A DNA stretch of 64,000 nucleotides from positions 432,322 through 496,321 of the forward strand of contig NZ_LMUH01000013.1 of the NCBI RefSeq assembly GCF_009766105.1, written 5' to 3'. The translations under genes and the position numbers were made by a program. The notes under the pieces are model-generated. The model did no database searches and was not told where the DNA came from. It was given only the letters and a program-made list of their open reading frames with translations. Below, in pieces: positions 16,894 to 26,258 of this stretch (within the stretch, counting starts at the first letter, position 1; every line of letters begins with the position of its first letter). This stretch comes from Granulicella sp. S156 (lineage in GTDB: Bacteria; Acidobacteriota; Terriglobia; Terriglobales; Acidobacteriaceae).

Positions 16894-17487
16894 CTAGCGG
16901 TTCAGTGGCGCAAGTACCATCGTCAACGCATACAGCCGCTCATCTCCATCGCGTGGAGGCGAAGAGACGGTTATCTGCCGCATAGACGCGATATGTTGGT
17001 TCAGCTCCTCTACCTGCTGCTCGGTAAGCCAGCCGGTGGTGCGTGCTGCCCATAGTTCTCTTTGCGGACCCTCAATCACGGTGGTCGCGTCTGTGAAGGC
17101 AGCTTTGAAGTCTCGCGATGTGAGTCGCAGCATAGAGTCAACGATGGGCGTAACCGCTTCTGCATTCCCCTTCGGCCCGGGTGTGTATGCGAGCCGAAGA
17201 TCCGAAGCGACAGCACGGTAAAGTCGCTCGTTGTGGCCTGCTTCTTCACGAGTGCCGTCTTCGATCACGAGACCGGCTTTCTGCAGAATGCGCAAGTGAT
17301 AGTACAAACTGTCGGCTGGCTTACCCAACGCGGCTGCTAACTCTGCCACAGAAACGGTTCCCATCGAGGAAAGTACGTCGAGCAGTTCCTGGCGTGCGGC
17401 GGCTTTGAGCGTGGCAAGCTGTTTCCGGTTCCGAATGAAGTATGGATCACCTTGACCATGCTTGAGATCAATTTCGGCATCGCGCAT
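16894..17487 (-). CDS. Winged-helix (ArsR-like) transcriptional regulator
   Basis: 197 residues. The N-terminal winged helix is clear: ARQELLDVLSSMGTVSVAEL, then AAALGKPADSLYYHLRILQK and AGLVIEDGTREEAGHNERLY (about residues 30-95). The C-terminal half (about 100-195) has no domain I recognise and could bind a small ligand. The start at 17487 precedes a long AT-rich stretch. It is followed on the same strand, after 49 bases, by the aspartyl protease gene, which it may regulate. Confidence 0.85.
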   Translation of the reverse strand: MRDAEIDLKHGQGDPYFIRNRKQLATLKAAARQELLDVLSSMGTVSVAELAAALGKPADSLYYHLRILQKAGLVIEDGTREEAGHNERLYRAVASDLRLAYTPGPKGNAEAVTPIVDSMLRLTSRDFKAAFTDATTVIEGPQRELWAARTTGWLTEQQVEELNQHIASMRQITVSSPPRDGDERLYALTMVLAPLNR

Positions 17488-17652
17488 TGTTGAATATTAT
17501 TACAAATATTCAACGAAAGAAAAACAATTTTGGCGTTCACGATCGAAAAGCTGTAATTGAAGACTGCCCGGCTCACTTCATGGAATCCTTTGACTCCATC
17601 GTGATACCGGTAACCCCACACATAGTATTTTCCGTTCTCCACCTTGCCACTA

Positions 17653-17694
17653 CACAAAAGTGCCGCCGCAGTTCTGTGCGGCGGCACTTTTGTG
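17653..17694 (-). terminator. 18-bp perfect-stem terminator
   Basis: Arms at 17653-17670 and 17677-17694 around the loop GTTCTG. The stem core is GTGCCGCCGCA and its complement, flanked by A and T runs (AAAAG and CTTTT), so it can work in both directions. It is 30 bases past the stop of the minus-strand exported protein gene. Confidence 0.9.
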
Positions 17695-17723
17695 ACTCTC
17701 GACAGGTCGCCCGCATAGAAAAA

Positions 17724-18857
17724 TCATGGATGAGCGGACAAGCTTACCTTACCGTTCGCGACGGTGCTTTCTTCGGTCATACTCTTTCCGTTCAACCATG
17801 CGGGATTCGAGAAGCTGAGCGTAAGAGCGTGGCTGGGTGCGGCGCCTGAAGAGAGTGCGCCGTTGGCGATAACTTTCTTTTTGCCTGCGATCAGCGTTAG
17901 CTCCGTGTGGTCTGTGGCAGCGGAGAGCGGAGTTGTGAACTGCACAGTAAACGCATGCTTCTCACCGTCACGTACGGAAGAAAAGCGTGCATGGTCAATG
18001 CTCCACGTATCGCCGGTTCGTGTGACCTCCAGCGTGCAGTGAACACCGGGCTGAAAGCGATCGGTGGAGGTGATGGTGAGATGAGCGCCATCGACCTTGT
18101 CGATGTGGATAGAGCGATGGTTGCCGTGCTCCTCGTCAAGCTCCCATGTAGCGCCAGGGGTTAGTGCAGCTGGGGCGGAGGTGATGGTCCAGGTTTGCTG
18201 GCCTGGCAGGAAGACCAGCGTATGTGCACTCTCCGTCTCCGCGCCGCGGTAGGCGACGAAGTACGGTGGATGGCTGATCTCCGTCCATACTGCAGCGGTG
18301 CTGACGGTGTCGCCGATCTTGAGAGCAGTGCCTTCGCCGGCGACCGCACCTTGCTCTCGGTAGGCGAAGATCGGAATCTTGGAGTCGGGGAAGGGGTTGA
18401 GGCCGCTGCCTTGCTCGGAGATATCAGAGCCCTGTACGAAGCGCCACTCCAGAGGTTTGCCATCGGCCATGGTGAAGCGAACCGTTGAGATGCTGCCTAC
18501 GTTTTCGGTGTCGGCGGCCTCGAAGGCGATGGCTGCCTTGTGCGCCTCTTCGCCAAGCCCAGTAGCTGCGGCGATGAGTCCGTCGTCGCTGGTGTAGTGG
18601 ATGCGTTTGCCGCTGGCGCGATCAACGAGTGTGGCATATAGCAGCGGCTGCTTCCCCGCGCCGGGATCGACATCGAGCTCAACCATCGAGTACGGAAGCT
18701 CGGGGCCGACAAACTGCACGAACTGAATAGGCCAATAGCGATAGGTGGTCACCAGCGGAAGTAGGGGTGGGGCAATAGCGGGAGCAGGTGCGGTCTGCGC
18801 ATGGAGTGCGCCGGCGGCGAGGAAGACGGTGGCGAGAGTAGAGGCGATGCGGTTCAT
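17724..18857 (-). CDS. Exported protein of unknown function
   Basis: 377 residues from ATG 18857, chosen because AAGGAG lies eight bases upstream and a signal peptide follows immediately (STLATVFLAAGALHAQ). The mature part begins with a Pro/Ala stretch and VTTYRYWPIQFVQFVGPELP. It is probably beta-rich, with two halves that might be a large substrate-binding fold. No catalytic motif was recognised. It lies 67 bases after a TonB receptor on the same strand, so it may be a periplasmic partner of that receptor, which is inference. Confidence 0.65.
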   Translation of the reverse strand: MNRIASTLATVFLAAGALHAQTAPAPAIAPPLLPLVTTYRYWPIQFVQFVGPELPYSMVELDVDPGAGKQPLLYATLVDRASGKRIHYTSDDGLIAAATGLGEEAHKAAIAFEAADTENVGSISTVRFTMADGKPLEWRFVQGSDISEQGSGLNPFPDSKIPIFAYREQGAVAGEGTALKIGDTVSTAAVWTEISHPPYFVAYRGAETESAHTLVFLPGQQTWTITSAPAALTPGATWELDEEHGNHRSIHIDKVDGAHLTITSTDRFQPGVHCTLEVTRTGDTWSIDHARFSSVRDGEKHAFTVQFTTPLSAATDHTELTLIAGKKKVIANGALSSGAAPSHALTLSFSNPAWLNGKSMTEESTVANGKVSLSAHP

Positions 18858-18924
18858 GACGTTCTCCTTGAAGAGCAGGTTGCGAGTTGGGTGAAGAGAT
18901 TCGAATTTGTGCGAACAGATGAAG

Positions 18925-21651
18925 CTAAAAACTCCAGCGAAGGCCTCCTTCGACACGACGGCCGGGGTCGGCCTCGTAAGCCTGGCCGAAGAGCGGGGAG
19001 CCGAGCACTCCGCCAACTGCGAGCACATTGGTGTGGTTCAGCAGATTGGTAGAGCGCAGGTTCAGGGCCAGCGATTGAACTTGCTTGTCGACTTTGTGCG
19101 GCAAGGTGAAGGTGTGGCTCAGGTTGGCGTCGAGATGCACGTTCCAGGGCAGCGTTCCGGCGTTGCGGCCGATGGAGGTACCAGGACCCTCGGGCGAGAG
19201 CGGGCCGAAGGGCGTGCTATAGACGGTGGTGCTGGAGGGGGAACTGAAGAACGGACGATCGTTGAAGACGCCATCGCCATTGTTATCGAATCCGGTAGTG
19301 ATGTTGTACGGCTGGCCTGAGGCAGCGTTGAACTGGAAGGAGAGGTTCACCGCATACGGAAACGTGTAGTTGGTGAAGGCGATCAGTTGATGTGTGGCTT
19401 CCCAGGAGGGGCGGGCCATCTCACCTTGATCGGAGTAGCTGTTCTGCGGGAACGAGGTGTCAGAGTCGGCATTGCCGCGCAGGTCGAGGCGAACGTAGCC
19501 GGCAAAGATCTGCAGCCGCTTCAGGCTGTGCTGATCGAGACCGACAAAGAGTACGTTGCCTCCGAGTCTGCCGCTCTGCTGAAACTGGTAGAGATTCAGG
19601 TTGGGCTCCAGCGGGCGTGGGCCATTGGGTGATCCGTTTAGCGGGGCGTTGATGTCGCGGGAGCGAAGCATGTCCCACGCATGCGCCAGGTAGAGATTGG
19701 CCTGAGCATGCCAGTGGTGTGGGAAGTCATGTTCGACACCGAGGTGGGACTGTAGCGACGGTGTCTGCGTCAGACCTGAGATTGGCGCGCGTAATGTTGT
19801 GACGGTGGATGTGCCCGTGTTGAGCGGCGAGCCGTACACGGGGTTGTCGATCTGCAACTGGCTCTGGATTGTGCCGTTGAGTTGGTGGGCCGTCAGTACT
19901 GTCTGCGGATCGATGGTGCCGAAGAACAGGCCGGTGCGTGCATGGAAGACCGTCTTTTGCTTGCGGTCAGGCGACCACGCCAGACCCACCCGCGGGCCGA
20001 TGTTGCCTACTGTTCCAGGGTCGTTCTGCATGGCCCAGCGAAGTCCCAGGGCGAGTTGCAGTCGTGGGCGGAGCTTCCACTGATCCTGCGCATAGAGCAC
20101 AACCTGCAGTTGATTCAGCGAGACCGCTTCAGTGCCTGTGGTCACGTCGTACTGTGTGGGGGTGCCGCCGGGCAGACCAAGAAGGGTTCGGCGGTACTGC
20201 TCGAGGCCGGTGATGGTGGTGGTTGTGCCGGAGCCATCGAGCGCGGGCGCTATGCCGCCGCCGAAGATGTAGGTCCCGTTGAATCCTGAAGGCTGGGTGT
20301 CGTTCAGCGAGGTGTCGAGTAGTTCGATTCCGGCTTTGAGGCTGTGTTTGCCGTGGCTGTAGAGGAGGTCGTCGTCAAGCTCGAGGTCACGTTCATGGGA
20401 GCGCATGGCGCCGGTGGTAACGCCGCCGCCGGTAAAGGCTCCGGCCACCTGCAGCGAGGGCGCGGCGGAGCTGGGAGTGTCGTTGCGATAACGCCATGTA
20501 TACCCAAGCCGCGTCTCATGCACCAGGGCAGGGGAGAGGGTCTGAAGATTGACAACTTTCAGCACATGCTCGGACTGCGCGCTGTTGTAACCGGCTTCGG
20601 CGAGCACGTTGCCACCGACACCCTGGTTGTAGAGTTCGTTCACGTTTGCGGTGTACGTGACCGTCAGGTTGTTCTTCGGGCTGAGCAGAAAACCGAAGCG
20701 GGCGCTTGCCTCCCATAGAGACTGTGGTGTGGCGACGTTCGCTACTACCGGTTGCTGATTGCCGGAGATATCGAGCGTAATCGCATCAACGACAGCGAAC
20801 TCATTAATCTGCCGATGCTCGAGCGCCAGCGCAAAGTCGCTGCGGTTCTTGGCCATGGGCCCGCTGAGTTCAAACCCGTAACGCTGCTTGCCGATGGCCG
20901 CACGGCTGGGGGAGAACGGATCCTTGGCGTTCATCCACTCGGCGCTTTGAGTCGTAAACAGAGCGCCGTGGAGGTTCGACTGCCCGGGCTTGGTGTAGAT
21001 CTCTACGCGGCCTCCGCGGTAGGGCGGCCGGGCATACTCTGCGGAGAACAGGTCGGGGTTGATGCGGATGAAGGCGATAGAAGACTTGGGCGGAATCTGC
21101 CCGCTGTTCTGAAACCCATCCACGGTTACGATGGCCTGTCCGGGCGCACCACCCGCAGCCGCGGCCAGTACCTGGAGCTCTCGGCTGAACTCGTCAGGAT
21201 CATCGGCGAGCTGCGCGAGGTCGCTTTTGTTCAGGGTGCGAGAGCCAGCTATATCCTGGCTGTTGACTCCAGTCTCCTCTGCCGTTGCCTCGACCTCAGT
21301 GGTTACGGTCTGGGGCTTGAGGCGTACCGCGAGCGCGTGGATCCCGGAGCCGATCTGGAATTTGCGAGTAACGGATTCGAAGCCGGGCGAGTCGATCGTC
21401 GCTGTGTAGGTTCCGTCGGAAAGGCAAGTTGTGGCAAAGCGGCCATCGCGATCGGTATGGAGAGTCTTACTCGTTTCAGCGCCAACGACGGTAACGGTGG
21501 CGTCCACAATGACGGCGCCGGTCACATCCATCACCTGGCCGCTGCCACTGTCCGTGTGTTCACGGCAGGGGGACTCTGCCACTGCATTGGCCCAGGAGAA
21601 AAGGCTCGAAAGCAGAAGCGCGGCGGCAAGAAAATTGCGTCGAAGCGGCAT
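18925..21651 (-). CDS. TonB-dependent receptor, short Oar-like type
   Basis: 908 residues, shorter than the receptor at 7868-11296. Signal peptide (LAAALLLSSLFSWANAVAE), carboxypeptidase regulatory-like domain (TGAVIVDATVTVVGAETSKT, about 42-125), then a plug (AIVTVDGFQNSG, about 178-190; YRGGRVEIYTKPG) and a beta-barrel ending RRVEGGLRWSF, with the terminal Phe usual for outer-membrane proteins. The barrel is shorter than in the larger receptors. It is divergent from a NarL-type two-component system; boxes between them suggest regulation. Substrate is unknown. Confidence 0.88.
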   Translation of the reverse strand: MPLRRNFLAAALLLSSLFSWANAVAESPCREHTDSGSGQVMDVTGAVIVDATVTVVGAETSKTLHTDRDGRFATTCLSDGTYTATIDSPGFESVTRKFQIGSGIHALAVRLKPQTVTTEVEATAEETGVNSQDIAGSRTLNKSDLAQLADDPDEFSRELQVLAAAAGGAPGQAIVTVDGFQNSGQIPPKSSIAFIRINPDLFSAEYARPPYRGGRVEIYTKPGQSNLHGALFTTQSAEWMNAKDPFSPSRAAIGKQRYGFELSGPMAKNRSDFALALEHRQINEFAVVDAITLDISGNQQPVVANVATPQSLWEASARFGFLLSPKNNLTVTYTANVNELYNQGVGGNVLAEAGYNSAQSEHVLKVVNLQTLSPALVHETRLGYTWRYRNDTPSSAAPSLQVAGAFTGGGVTTGAMRSHERDLELDDDLLYSHGKHSLKAGIELLDTSLNDTQPSGFNGTYIFGGGIAPALDGSGTTTTITGLEQYRRTLLGLPGGTPTQYDVTTGTEAVSLNQLQVVLYAQDQWKLRPRLQLALGLRWAMQNDPGTVGNIGPRVGLAWSPDRKQKTVFHARTGLFFGTIDPQTVLTAHQLNGTIQSQLQIDNPVYGSPLNTGTSTVTTLRAPISGLTQTPSLQSHLGVEHDFPHHWHAQANLYLAHAWDMLRSRDINAPLNGSPNGPRPLEPNLNLYQFQQSGRLGGNVLFVGLDQHSLKRLQIFAGYVRLDLRGNADSDTSFPQNSYSDQGEMARPSWEATHQLIAFTNYTFPYAVNLSFQFNAASGQPYNITTGFDNNGDGVFNDRPFFSSPSSTTVYSTPFGPLSPEGPGTSIGRNAGTLPWNVHLDANLSHTFTLPHKVDKQVQSLALNLRSTNLLNHTNVLAVGGVLGSPLFGQAYEADPGRRVEGGLRWSF

Positions 21652-21747
21652 TGAAACTCCTTGAAGTGTTCGCCTGAAAGGTCTGACAGGAGTTATCTTG
21701 CACTGTAGCTTTCCGCAAAAGAAGTGCAGGCCATCAGGTATGTGGAG

Positions 21748-21775
21748 TGACAGATGTCATGATGACAAATGTCAT
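21748..21775. promoter_or_regulatory. Two TGACA-N2-TGTCA boxes between receptor and two-component system
   Basis: TGACAGATGTCAT (21748-21760) and TGACAAATGTCAT (21763-21775). Each is a 5-2-5 palindrome, and their centres are 15 bases apart. They lie 97 bases from the receptor start and about 62 bases before the histidine kinase start. A dimeric response regulator could bind the pair. The neighbouring NarL-type regulator is the likely ligand. Confidence 0.6.
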
Positions 21776-21836
21776 ACGGTCTGGATGATGGCTGGGAGTT
21801 TCGCCGGCACGGCAGGCACGAGATGATGGAGTTCCC

Positions 21837-23063
21837 ATGGATGAAGAGGGCAACGTGACGATGACGGGAGAGGGCAGGAAGGTCGCTGCGACGATACCAC
21901 AGCACAGAAGAATGTTTCTTTCCGGCCGATGGCCTCCGTTGTTATATACAGTGTTCTGGTTTGTCGAGACCTGGTCCTATCACTCCTCAAAGAAGTGGGC
22001 ATTCTTTATACCGTTCTTCGTGATCTTTCTGGTGGCCTATTTCCAGATATTCAAGACACGAGGACAGACACAGCTTATCTGGCTGGGGATAGTGTTTCTG
22101 CTGGGGTATTTGTACTTTCCGTTCAATCAGAACGCTGGGGGCGAGTTCGTGTACCCCGTGGCGATGAGTGTTTTCTTACTGCGGCAACCCAGAGTGTCGG
22201 CTGCTTTCTGGAGGTTTGCTGCGATTGCGATGGCACAAGGTGCGGGAGTCCTGCTGGAGACTTGGCTGCTGCATAGAAGTCTCGATCTCGCTGAGACGAT
22301 CATCTTTTATACGGTGGCTGTTGGGCTGAGCCACTTCGCCTTTTCCCGGCACTTACTCGCCAGTGAGCAACTAGAACAGGCGAATCGAGAGATTGAGCAC
22401 CTCACTCAGGTGGCTGAACGCGAGCGCATCGCTCGTGACCTTCATGACTTGTTAGGACACACACTCACGGTCATTGTGCTCAAAAGCGATATCGCGAACC
22501 GGCTCTTCACCGCACAGCCGGAGCTTGCGCATCGTGAGATCGCCGAGGTGGAGGCAACTGCTCGCAAGGCGCTCGCCGAGGTTCGCGAGGCTGTCACGGG
22601 GTATCGTGCGGAGGGTCTGCAGGTTGAAGTCTCCCGCGCCCGTCACGCGCTAACCAGCGCAAGTGTGCAACTCACCACGGACATTGAGTATTTTGCCCTG
22701 CCTCCCGCCATCGCAAATACGCTCAGTCTTGTGCTGCGTGAGGCCGTTACCAACGTTATCCGGCACTCCGGTGCAACCACGTGCTATTTAGAGCTGCATC
22801 GCGACGGAGATCTCCTGACTCTGAAGATCGAGGACAACGGTTCCGGTAAACTCGGCGCCGAAGGCAACGGCCTGCGCGGTATGCGCGAGCGTCTCGCGGC
22901 TGCTGGCGGAGCACTCCAGCGTGAGAGCTGCGCCGATGGAGGAACGCGGCTGACTGCGCAGCTTCCACTGACCGGCGTGGAACTGCAAACCCTCGAACGC
23001 CCACAGGCGGAGAGGACCAACACATTGTTCGTGACTCTGGACAAGGGCACGGTGCGCGCGTGA
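21837..23063 (+). CDS. Sensor histidine kinase, NarL/DesK class
   Basis: 408 residues. Five or so membrane helices (about 36-165) form a small sensor without a periplasmic domain, as in DesK-type kinases. The HisKA_3 block RERIARDLHDLLGHTL has phospho-acceptor His203. An N-box (LREAVTNVIRHSG) and a G-box (GNGLRGMRERLAAAGG) of the ATPase domain follow. ATG 21837 is used; a start inside the N-terminal 26 residues is possible because no strong ribosome site was seen. Its stop overlaps the response regulator's GTG by four bases (GTGA). Confidence 0.92.
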   Translation: MDEEGNVTMTGEGRKVAATIPQHRRMFLSGRWPPLLYTVFWFVETWSYHSSKKWAFFIPFFVIFLVAYFQIFKTRGQTQLIWLGIVFLLGYLYFPFNQNAGGEFVYPVAMSVFLLRQPRVSAAFWRFAAIAMAQGAGVLLETWLLHRSLDLAETIIFYTVAVGLSHFAFSRHLLASEQLEQANREIEHLTQVAERERIARDLHDLLGHTLTVIVLKSDIANRLFTAQPELAHREIAEVEATARKALAEVREAVTGYRAEGLQVEVSRARHALTSASVQLTTDIEYFALPPAIANTLSLVLREAVTNVIRHSGATTCYLELHRDGDLLTLKIEDNGSGKLGAEGNGLRGMRERLAAAGGALQRESCADGGTRLTAQLPLTGVELQTLERPQAERTNTLFVTLDKGTVRA

Positions 23064-23704
23064 TTGACAGTGCAGCTCGGCGGGCGGGCGAAGGCAAAGA
23101 GATCCGTGTGGTCCTGGCTGAGGACCAAAGCATGGTGCAGGGCGCGCTGGCTGTTCTGCTGGGCATCGAGCCGGACATCGAGGTCGTGGCCGTTGCAAGC
23201 GATGGCGAAGAGGCTTTGCGCGCGATCGGGCAGCATCGCCCCGGCGTGCTTGTTACCGATATCGAGATGCCCCGGCTCACCGGCTTAGAGCTCGCCCGGC
23301 GGGTGCGGGAGCTCTATCCGAAGACTCGTATGCTCATCCTGACCACCTTCGCGCGACCTGGCTATCTGCGGCGTGCTCTTGAGGCCGGTGCGCTCGGCTA
23401 CGTGCTCAAGGACCGGCCTTCGACGGAGCTAGCCAACGCCGTGCGCCGCGTGTATCGCGGGCTGCGCGTAGTCGATCCGGAGTTGGCAGCTGAGGCCTGG
23501 GGCGCAGAAGCGGACCCGCTTAGCGACCGTGAACGCGAGATCCTGCGCCGCGCCGGTGAGGGCGAGAGCACGGCCGAGGTTGCACGCGCACTGCGGCTTA
23601 CCGAAGGAACGGTACGAAACTATCTATCCGGGGCCATCTCCAAGCTCGGCGCCCACAATCGTGCTGAAGCTGCCCGCCTTGCGCGAACCAAGGGATGGCT
23701 CTGA
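23060..23704 (+). CDS. NarL/FixJ family response regulator
   Basis: 214 residues. Receiver domain with VVLAEDQSMVQGAL at the start and phospho-acceptor Asp67 (LVTDIEMPR). The LuxR-type HTH lies at about 150-205 (LSDREREILRRAGEGESTAE, then TEGTVRNYLSGAISKLGAHN). It starts with GTG at 23060, overlapping the kinase stop, so translation is coupled. It should bind DNA as a phosphorylated dimer; the TGACA boxes upstream of the kinase are candidate targets. Confidence 0.94.
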   Translation: MIDSAARRAGEGKEIRVVLAEDQSMVQGALAVLLGIEPDIEVVAVASDGEEALRAIGQHRPGVLVTDIEMPRLTGLELARRVRELYPKTRMLILTTFARPGYLRRALEAGALGYVLKDRPSTELANAVRRVYRGLRVVDPELAAEAWGAEADPLSDREREILRRAGEGESTAEVARALRLTEGTVRNYLSGAISKLGAHNRAEAARLARTKGWL

Positions 23705-23975
23705 GCCTCCGCGGCTTCAGGATATCGCTGGGGAACGGTCGATGAGCTCAGCCCTGCCCGCGGACACGCCCGATACGCCAAAACGAGTAGAACGCGGCTG
23801 GTTTTGATTATTTATCTCATGAGTAAAATTATTTTTCTATTGAATTACAGCTTTACGCCGCTAAAGTGCAGATTTATGTTGTTTCCACCCCATCCAGTAA
23901 GGAATACGGTGCTATAAGCCGCTGGTTTCAGTGGAAAACGAAAGAATAGGAGATTGCGCGATATATTGGGTATTC
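23705..23975. other. Gap before the serine palmitoyltransferase-like gene
   Basis: 271 bases. A GC-rich tail runs to about 23800. An AT-rich stretch from about 23805 to 23880 probably holds the promoter of the lipid locus. A GTG at 23931 is in frame with the next gene and is an alternative start. No RNA gene was recognised. Confidence 0.4.
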
Positions 23976-25274
23976 ATGAGTACTCACCTACCCAGCGAAA
24001 AGTCTATCTCTCCGGCCAAGAAGGACTTCCCATCTTCTTCAGGACAGATGTTTCAGAGCTTTTTTTCTTCTGCACGAGAAGACACCTACAAGAAGCGCGA
24101 CCTCATTGATGCGCGTGCACGGCGGCTGTTCGAGAACACGGCACTGGCCTGCTCGCTGGATGCCTATCCCTTCCAGGCCCCGTTAAGCACCAGGTCCGGG
24201 CCAGAGGTGATGATGGATGGGCACAAGATGCTCATGTTGTCCTCCTATGACTATCTGGGGCTTATCGGTGATCCGCGTGTGGATGAAGCTGCGATTGCGG
24301 CCATACGGAAGTACGGCATAGGGACGGGCGGCGCTCGGCTGCTGTCGGGGACACTGGACCTCCACCTGGAGGTAGAGCAGGCGCTGGCAGAGTTTAAGGG
24401 TACCGAGGCTGCCATCACCTTTACTTCGGGCTACTCAGCGAATCTGGCCGTCATCAGCGGGCTGTTTGGGCCGGCCGACCGGGTGATCGCCGATACGCTG
24501 TCGCATCGTAGCCTGGTGGATGCGTGCCGTCTGGCAGGGGTCCAGGTCCAGAGGTTTGAGCACAACAATCCCGCCTCCCTGAGGTATGAGTTGGAGAACG
24601 GGCCAGAGGCGAATCGAACGCTGATTATCTCCGATGGCGTCTTTTCCATGGATGGTGATATCGCCTGTATGCCGGAGTTGATTGCTCTGAAGAAGGAGTT
24701 CGGCTGCTTTTTGCTGATGGATGAAGCCCATGCCATTGGTTTGCTGGGCAAGCGTGGACGTGGAACAGATGAGCACTTTGGAGTGCCGACAGACGAGGTC
24801 GACATCTGGACCGGATCCCTGGCGAAGTCGATTCCAGCCAGCGGCGGATTTGTAGCCGTCTCACGAAGGGTGGCTATCTTTCTGCAGCATGCTGCGTCCC
24901 CGTATATCTTTTCGGCGGCGATGCCGGCGCCAGTGGCGGCGTCTGTTCTGGAGGGGTTGAAGATACTCAAAGCCGAACCGGAGAGGGTTGCGTGCCTGAA
25001 GGCGAATGCAACGCTGTTGCGCGATGGGCTTCAGAGCCTCGGTTATGACACAGGACTTTCTGAGACGGCGGTGATTCCGGTGATCCTGCATGACGATGCG
25101 CGGACGGCACTGTTTGCGCGGAGGTTGCGCGATCACGGAATCCTGGTCGCGCCGGTGTTATTTCCTGCGGTAGCCCAGGGAGCGGCGCGCCTGCGACTGT
25201 GTGTGACGGCAGCCCATACGCCGAAACATCTCCAGTTTGTACTGGATGCCTTCGACAAGATGCGGAGCGAGTAG
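23976..25274 (+). CDS. Alpha-oxoamine synthase, serine palmitoyltransferase-like
   Basis: 432 residues. PLP-dependent fold type I enzyme: LSSYDYLGL and GTGGARLLSGTLDLHLEVE (about 117-135), stacking His177 (LSHRSL), DEAHAIG (249-255) and a Lys at about 284 (GSLAKS) as the PLP lysine. This set marks the family joining acyl thioesters with amino acids (SPT, KBL, AONS). About 60 extra N-terminal residues are present. The SDR reductase follows directly; ACP and ketosynthase genes converge from the right. Together these favour condensation of serine with a long acyl-ACP or acyl-CoA. ATG 23976 is preferred to an upstream GTG, with weak evidence. Confidence 0.85.
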   Translation: MSTHLPSEKSISPAKKDFPSSSGQMFQSFFSSAREDTYKKRDLIDARARRLFENTALACSLDAYPFQAPLSTRSGPEVMMDGHKMLMLSSYDYLGLIGDPRVDEAAIAAIRKYGIGTGGARLLSGTLDLHLEVEQALAEFKGTEAAITFTSGYSANLAVISGLFGPADRVIADTLSHRSLVDACRLAGVQVQRFEHNNPASLRYELENGPEANRTLIISDGVFSMDGDIACMPELIALKKEFGCFLLMDEAHAIGLLGKRGRGTDEHFGVPTDEVDIWTGSLAKSIPASGGFVAVSRRVAIFLQHAASPYIFSAAMPAPVAASVLEGLKILKAEPERVACLKANATLLRDGLQSLGYDTGLSETAVIPVILHDDARTALFARRLRDHGILVAPVLFPAVAQGAARLRLCVTAAHTPKHLQFVLDAFDKMRSE

Positions 25275-25277
25275 CGC

Positions 25278-26258
25278 ATGCCGGCGCTGGTGACAGGTGC
25301 GAGCGGGTTCCTGGGTGGCCGGCTGGCAGAGGTGCTGGCGCGCGAGGGAGAGCAGGTAACGGTATTGGCCCGTCCAAATGCCGACTTGCGGCACCTATCA
25401 GGATCTAAGGTGCGCGTGGTGCGAGGAGGCCTGACGGACCGCGAGCCCGTAGTGGAAGCCCTGCGTGGGGCGACTCACATCTTTCACTGCGCGGCTGCTT
25501 CGACGGACTGGGCGTCGATGGAGGTTTACCTCGAAAGCAATGTCAAGGGGACGGAGATGTTGCTGGCGGCCGCGCGTGAGGCTCCTCAGCTTGAGCGCTT
25601 CGTCCATGTAAGCACGACGGATGTCTACGGATATCCGGTCGTTCCGTGCAATGAGACAGGGGCCTTGCGGGATGTAGGGCTGCCGTATAACCAGACGAAG
25701 ATCCTGGGGGAGAAGGCGGTCTGGCGGGCCGCACGGGAGGCAGGACTGCCGGTTACGGTGGTTCGGCCGGCGACGATCTACGGCCCTCGAGGGAAGGCGT
25801 TTGTGACGGATATTGCGGACCTGCTGCGGAAAGGGCAGATGGCCCACATTGGCGGCGGGGGGACGACGGGTGGGTTTCTGTATGTCGATAACGCCGTAGA
25901 CGCATTGATCGCGGCGGCGCAAAGCTCAGCGACACTGGGGCAGGCCTATAACCTGACGGACGAAACAGGGGTGCTGTGGAATGAATACGTGGCGTCGCTG
26001 GCGGAGGGGCTGGGGTGCAAGCCTCCGTGGATCGATCTGCCTTACGAGGCGGCGATGGTGATCGCGAAGGTCATGGAGTTCCCTTATCGTTGGCTGAAGG
26101 GGCGCCCGCTGTTGACGCAGCATGCGGTGGCCCTGCTGGGGCGGGATCAGGAGTACCCCTGTGGCAAGGCGCGGGTGGAGTTTGACTTTGTTTCGAGGGT
26201 GTCTTTCGAGGAAGGTATAGACCGCTCGGTGGCCTGGGTGAAGGATCTACCCCGCTAG
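25278..26258 (+). CDS. NAD(P)-dependent SDR reductase (3-beta-HSD/CerR-like)
   Basis: 326 residues. Rossmann motif ALVTGASGFLGG at the N-terminus, then RPATIYGPRG and the active-site pattern with Ser (STTDVYG) and YNQTK (Tyr-x3-Lys). This is the extended SDR type also used in bacterial ceramide biosynthesis, where it reduces a 3-keto intermediate. It starts three bases after the SPT-like stop, so the genes form an operon. Its stop shares the palindrome CTAG with the convergent ketosynthase stop. The keto-reduction role is inferred from context. Confidence 0.8.
   Translation: MPALVTGASGFLGGRLAEVLAREGEQVTVLARPNADLRHLSGSKVRVVRGGLTDREPVVEALRGATHIFHCAAASTDWASMEVYLESNVKGTEMLLAAAREAPQLERFVHVSTTDVYGYPVVPCNETGALRDVGLPYNQTKILGEKAVWRAAREAGLPVTVVRPATIYGPRGKAFVTDIADLLRKGQMAHIGGGGTTGGFLYVDNAVDALIAAAQSSATLGQAYNLTDETGVLWNEYVASLAEGLGCKPPWIDLPYEAAMVIAKVMEFPYRWLKGRPLLTQHAVALLGRDQEYPCGKARVEFDFVSRVSFEEGIDRSVAWVKDLPR

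Noticed and set aside
20752..21654. A 300-codon open frame antisense to the second TonB receptor
   Set aside because: It lies wholly within the receptor gene, with composition typical of an antisense frame.
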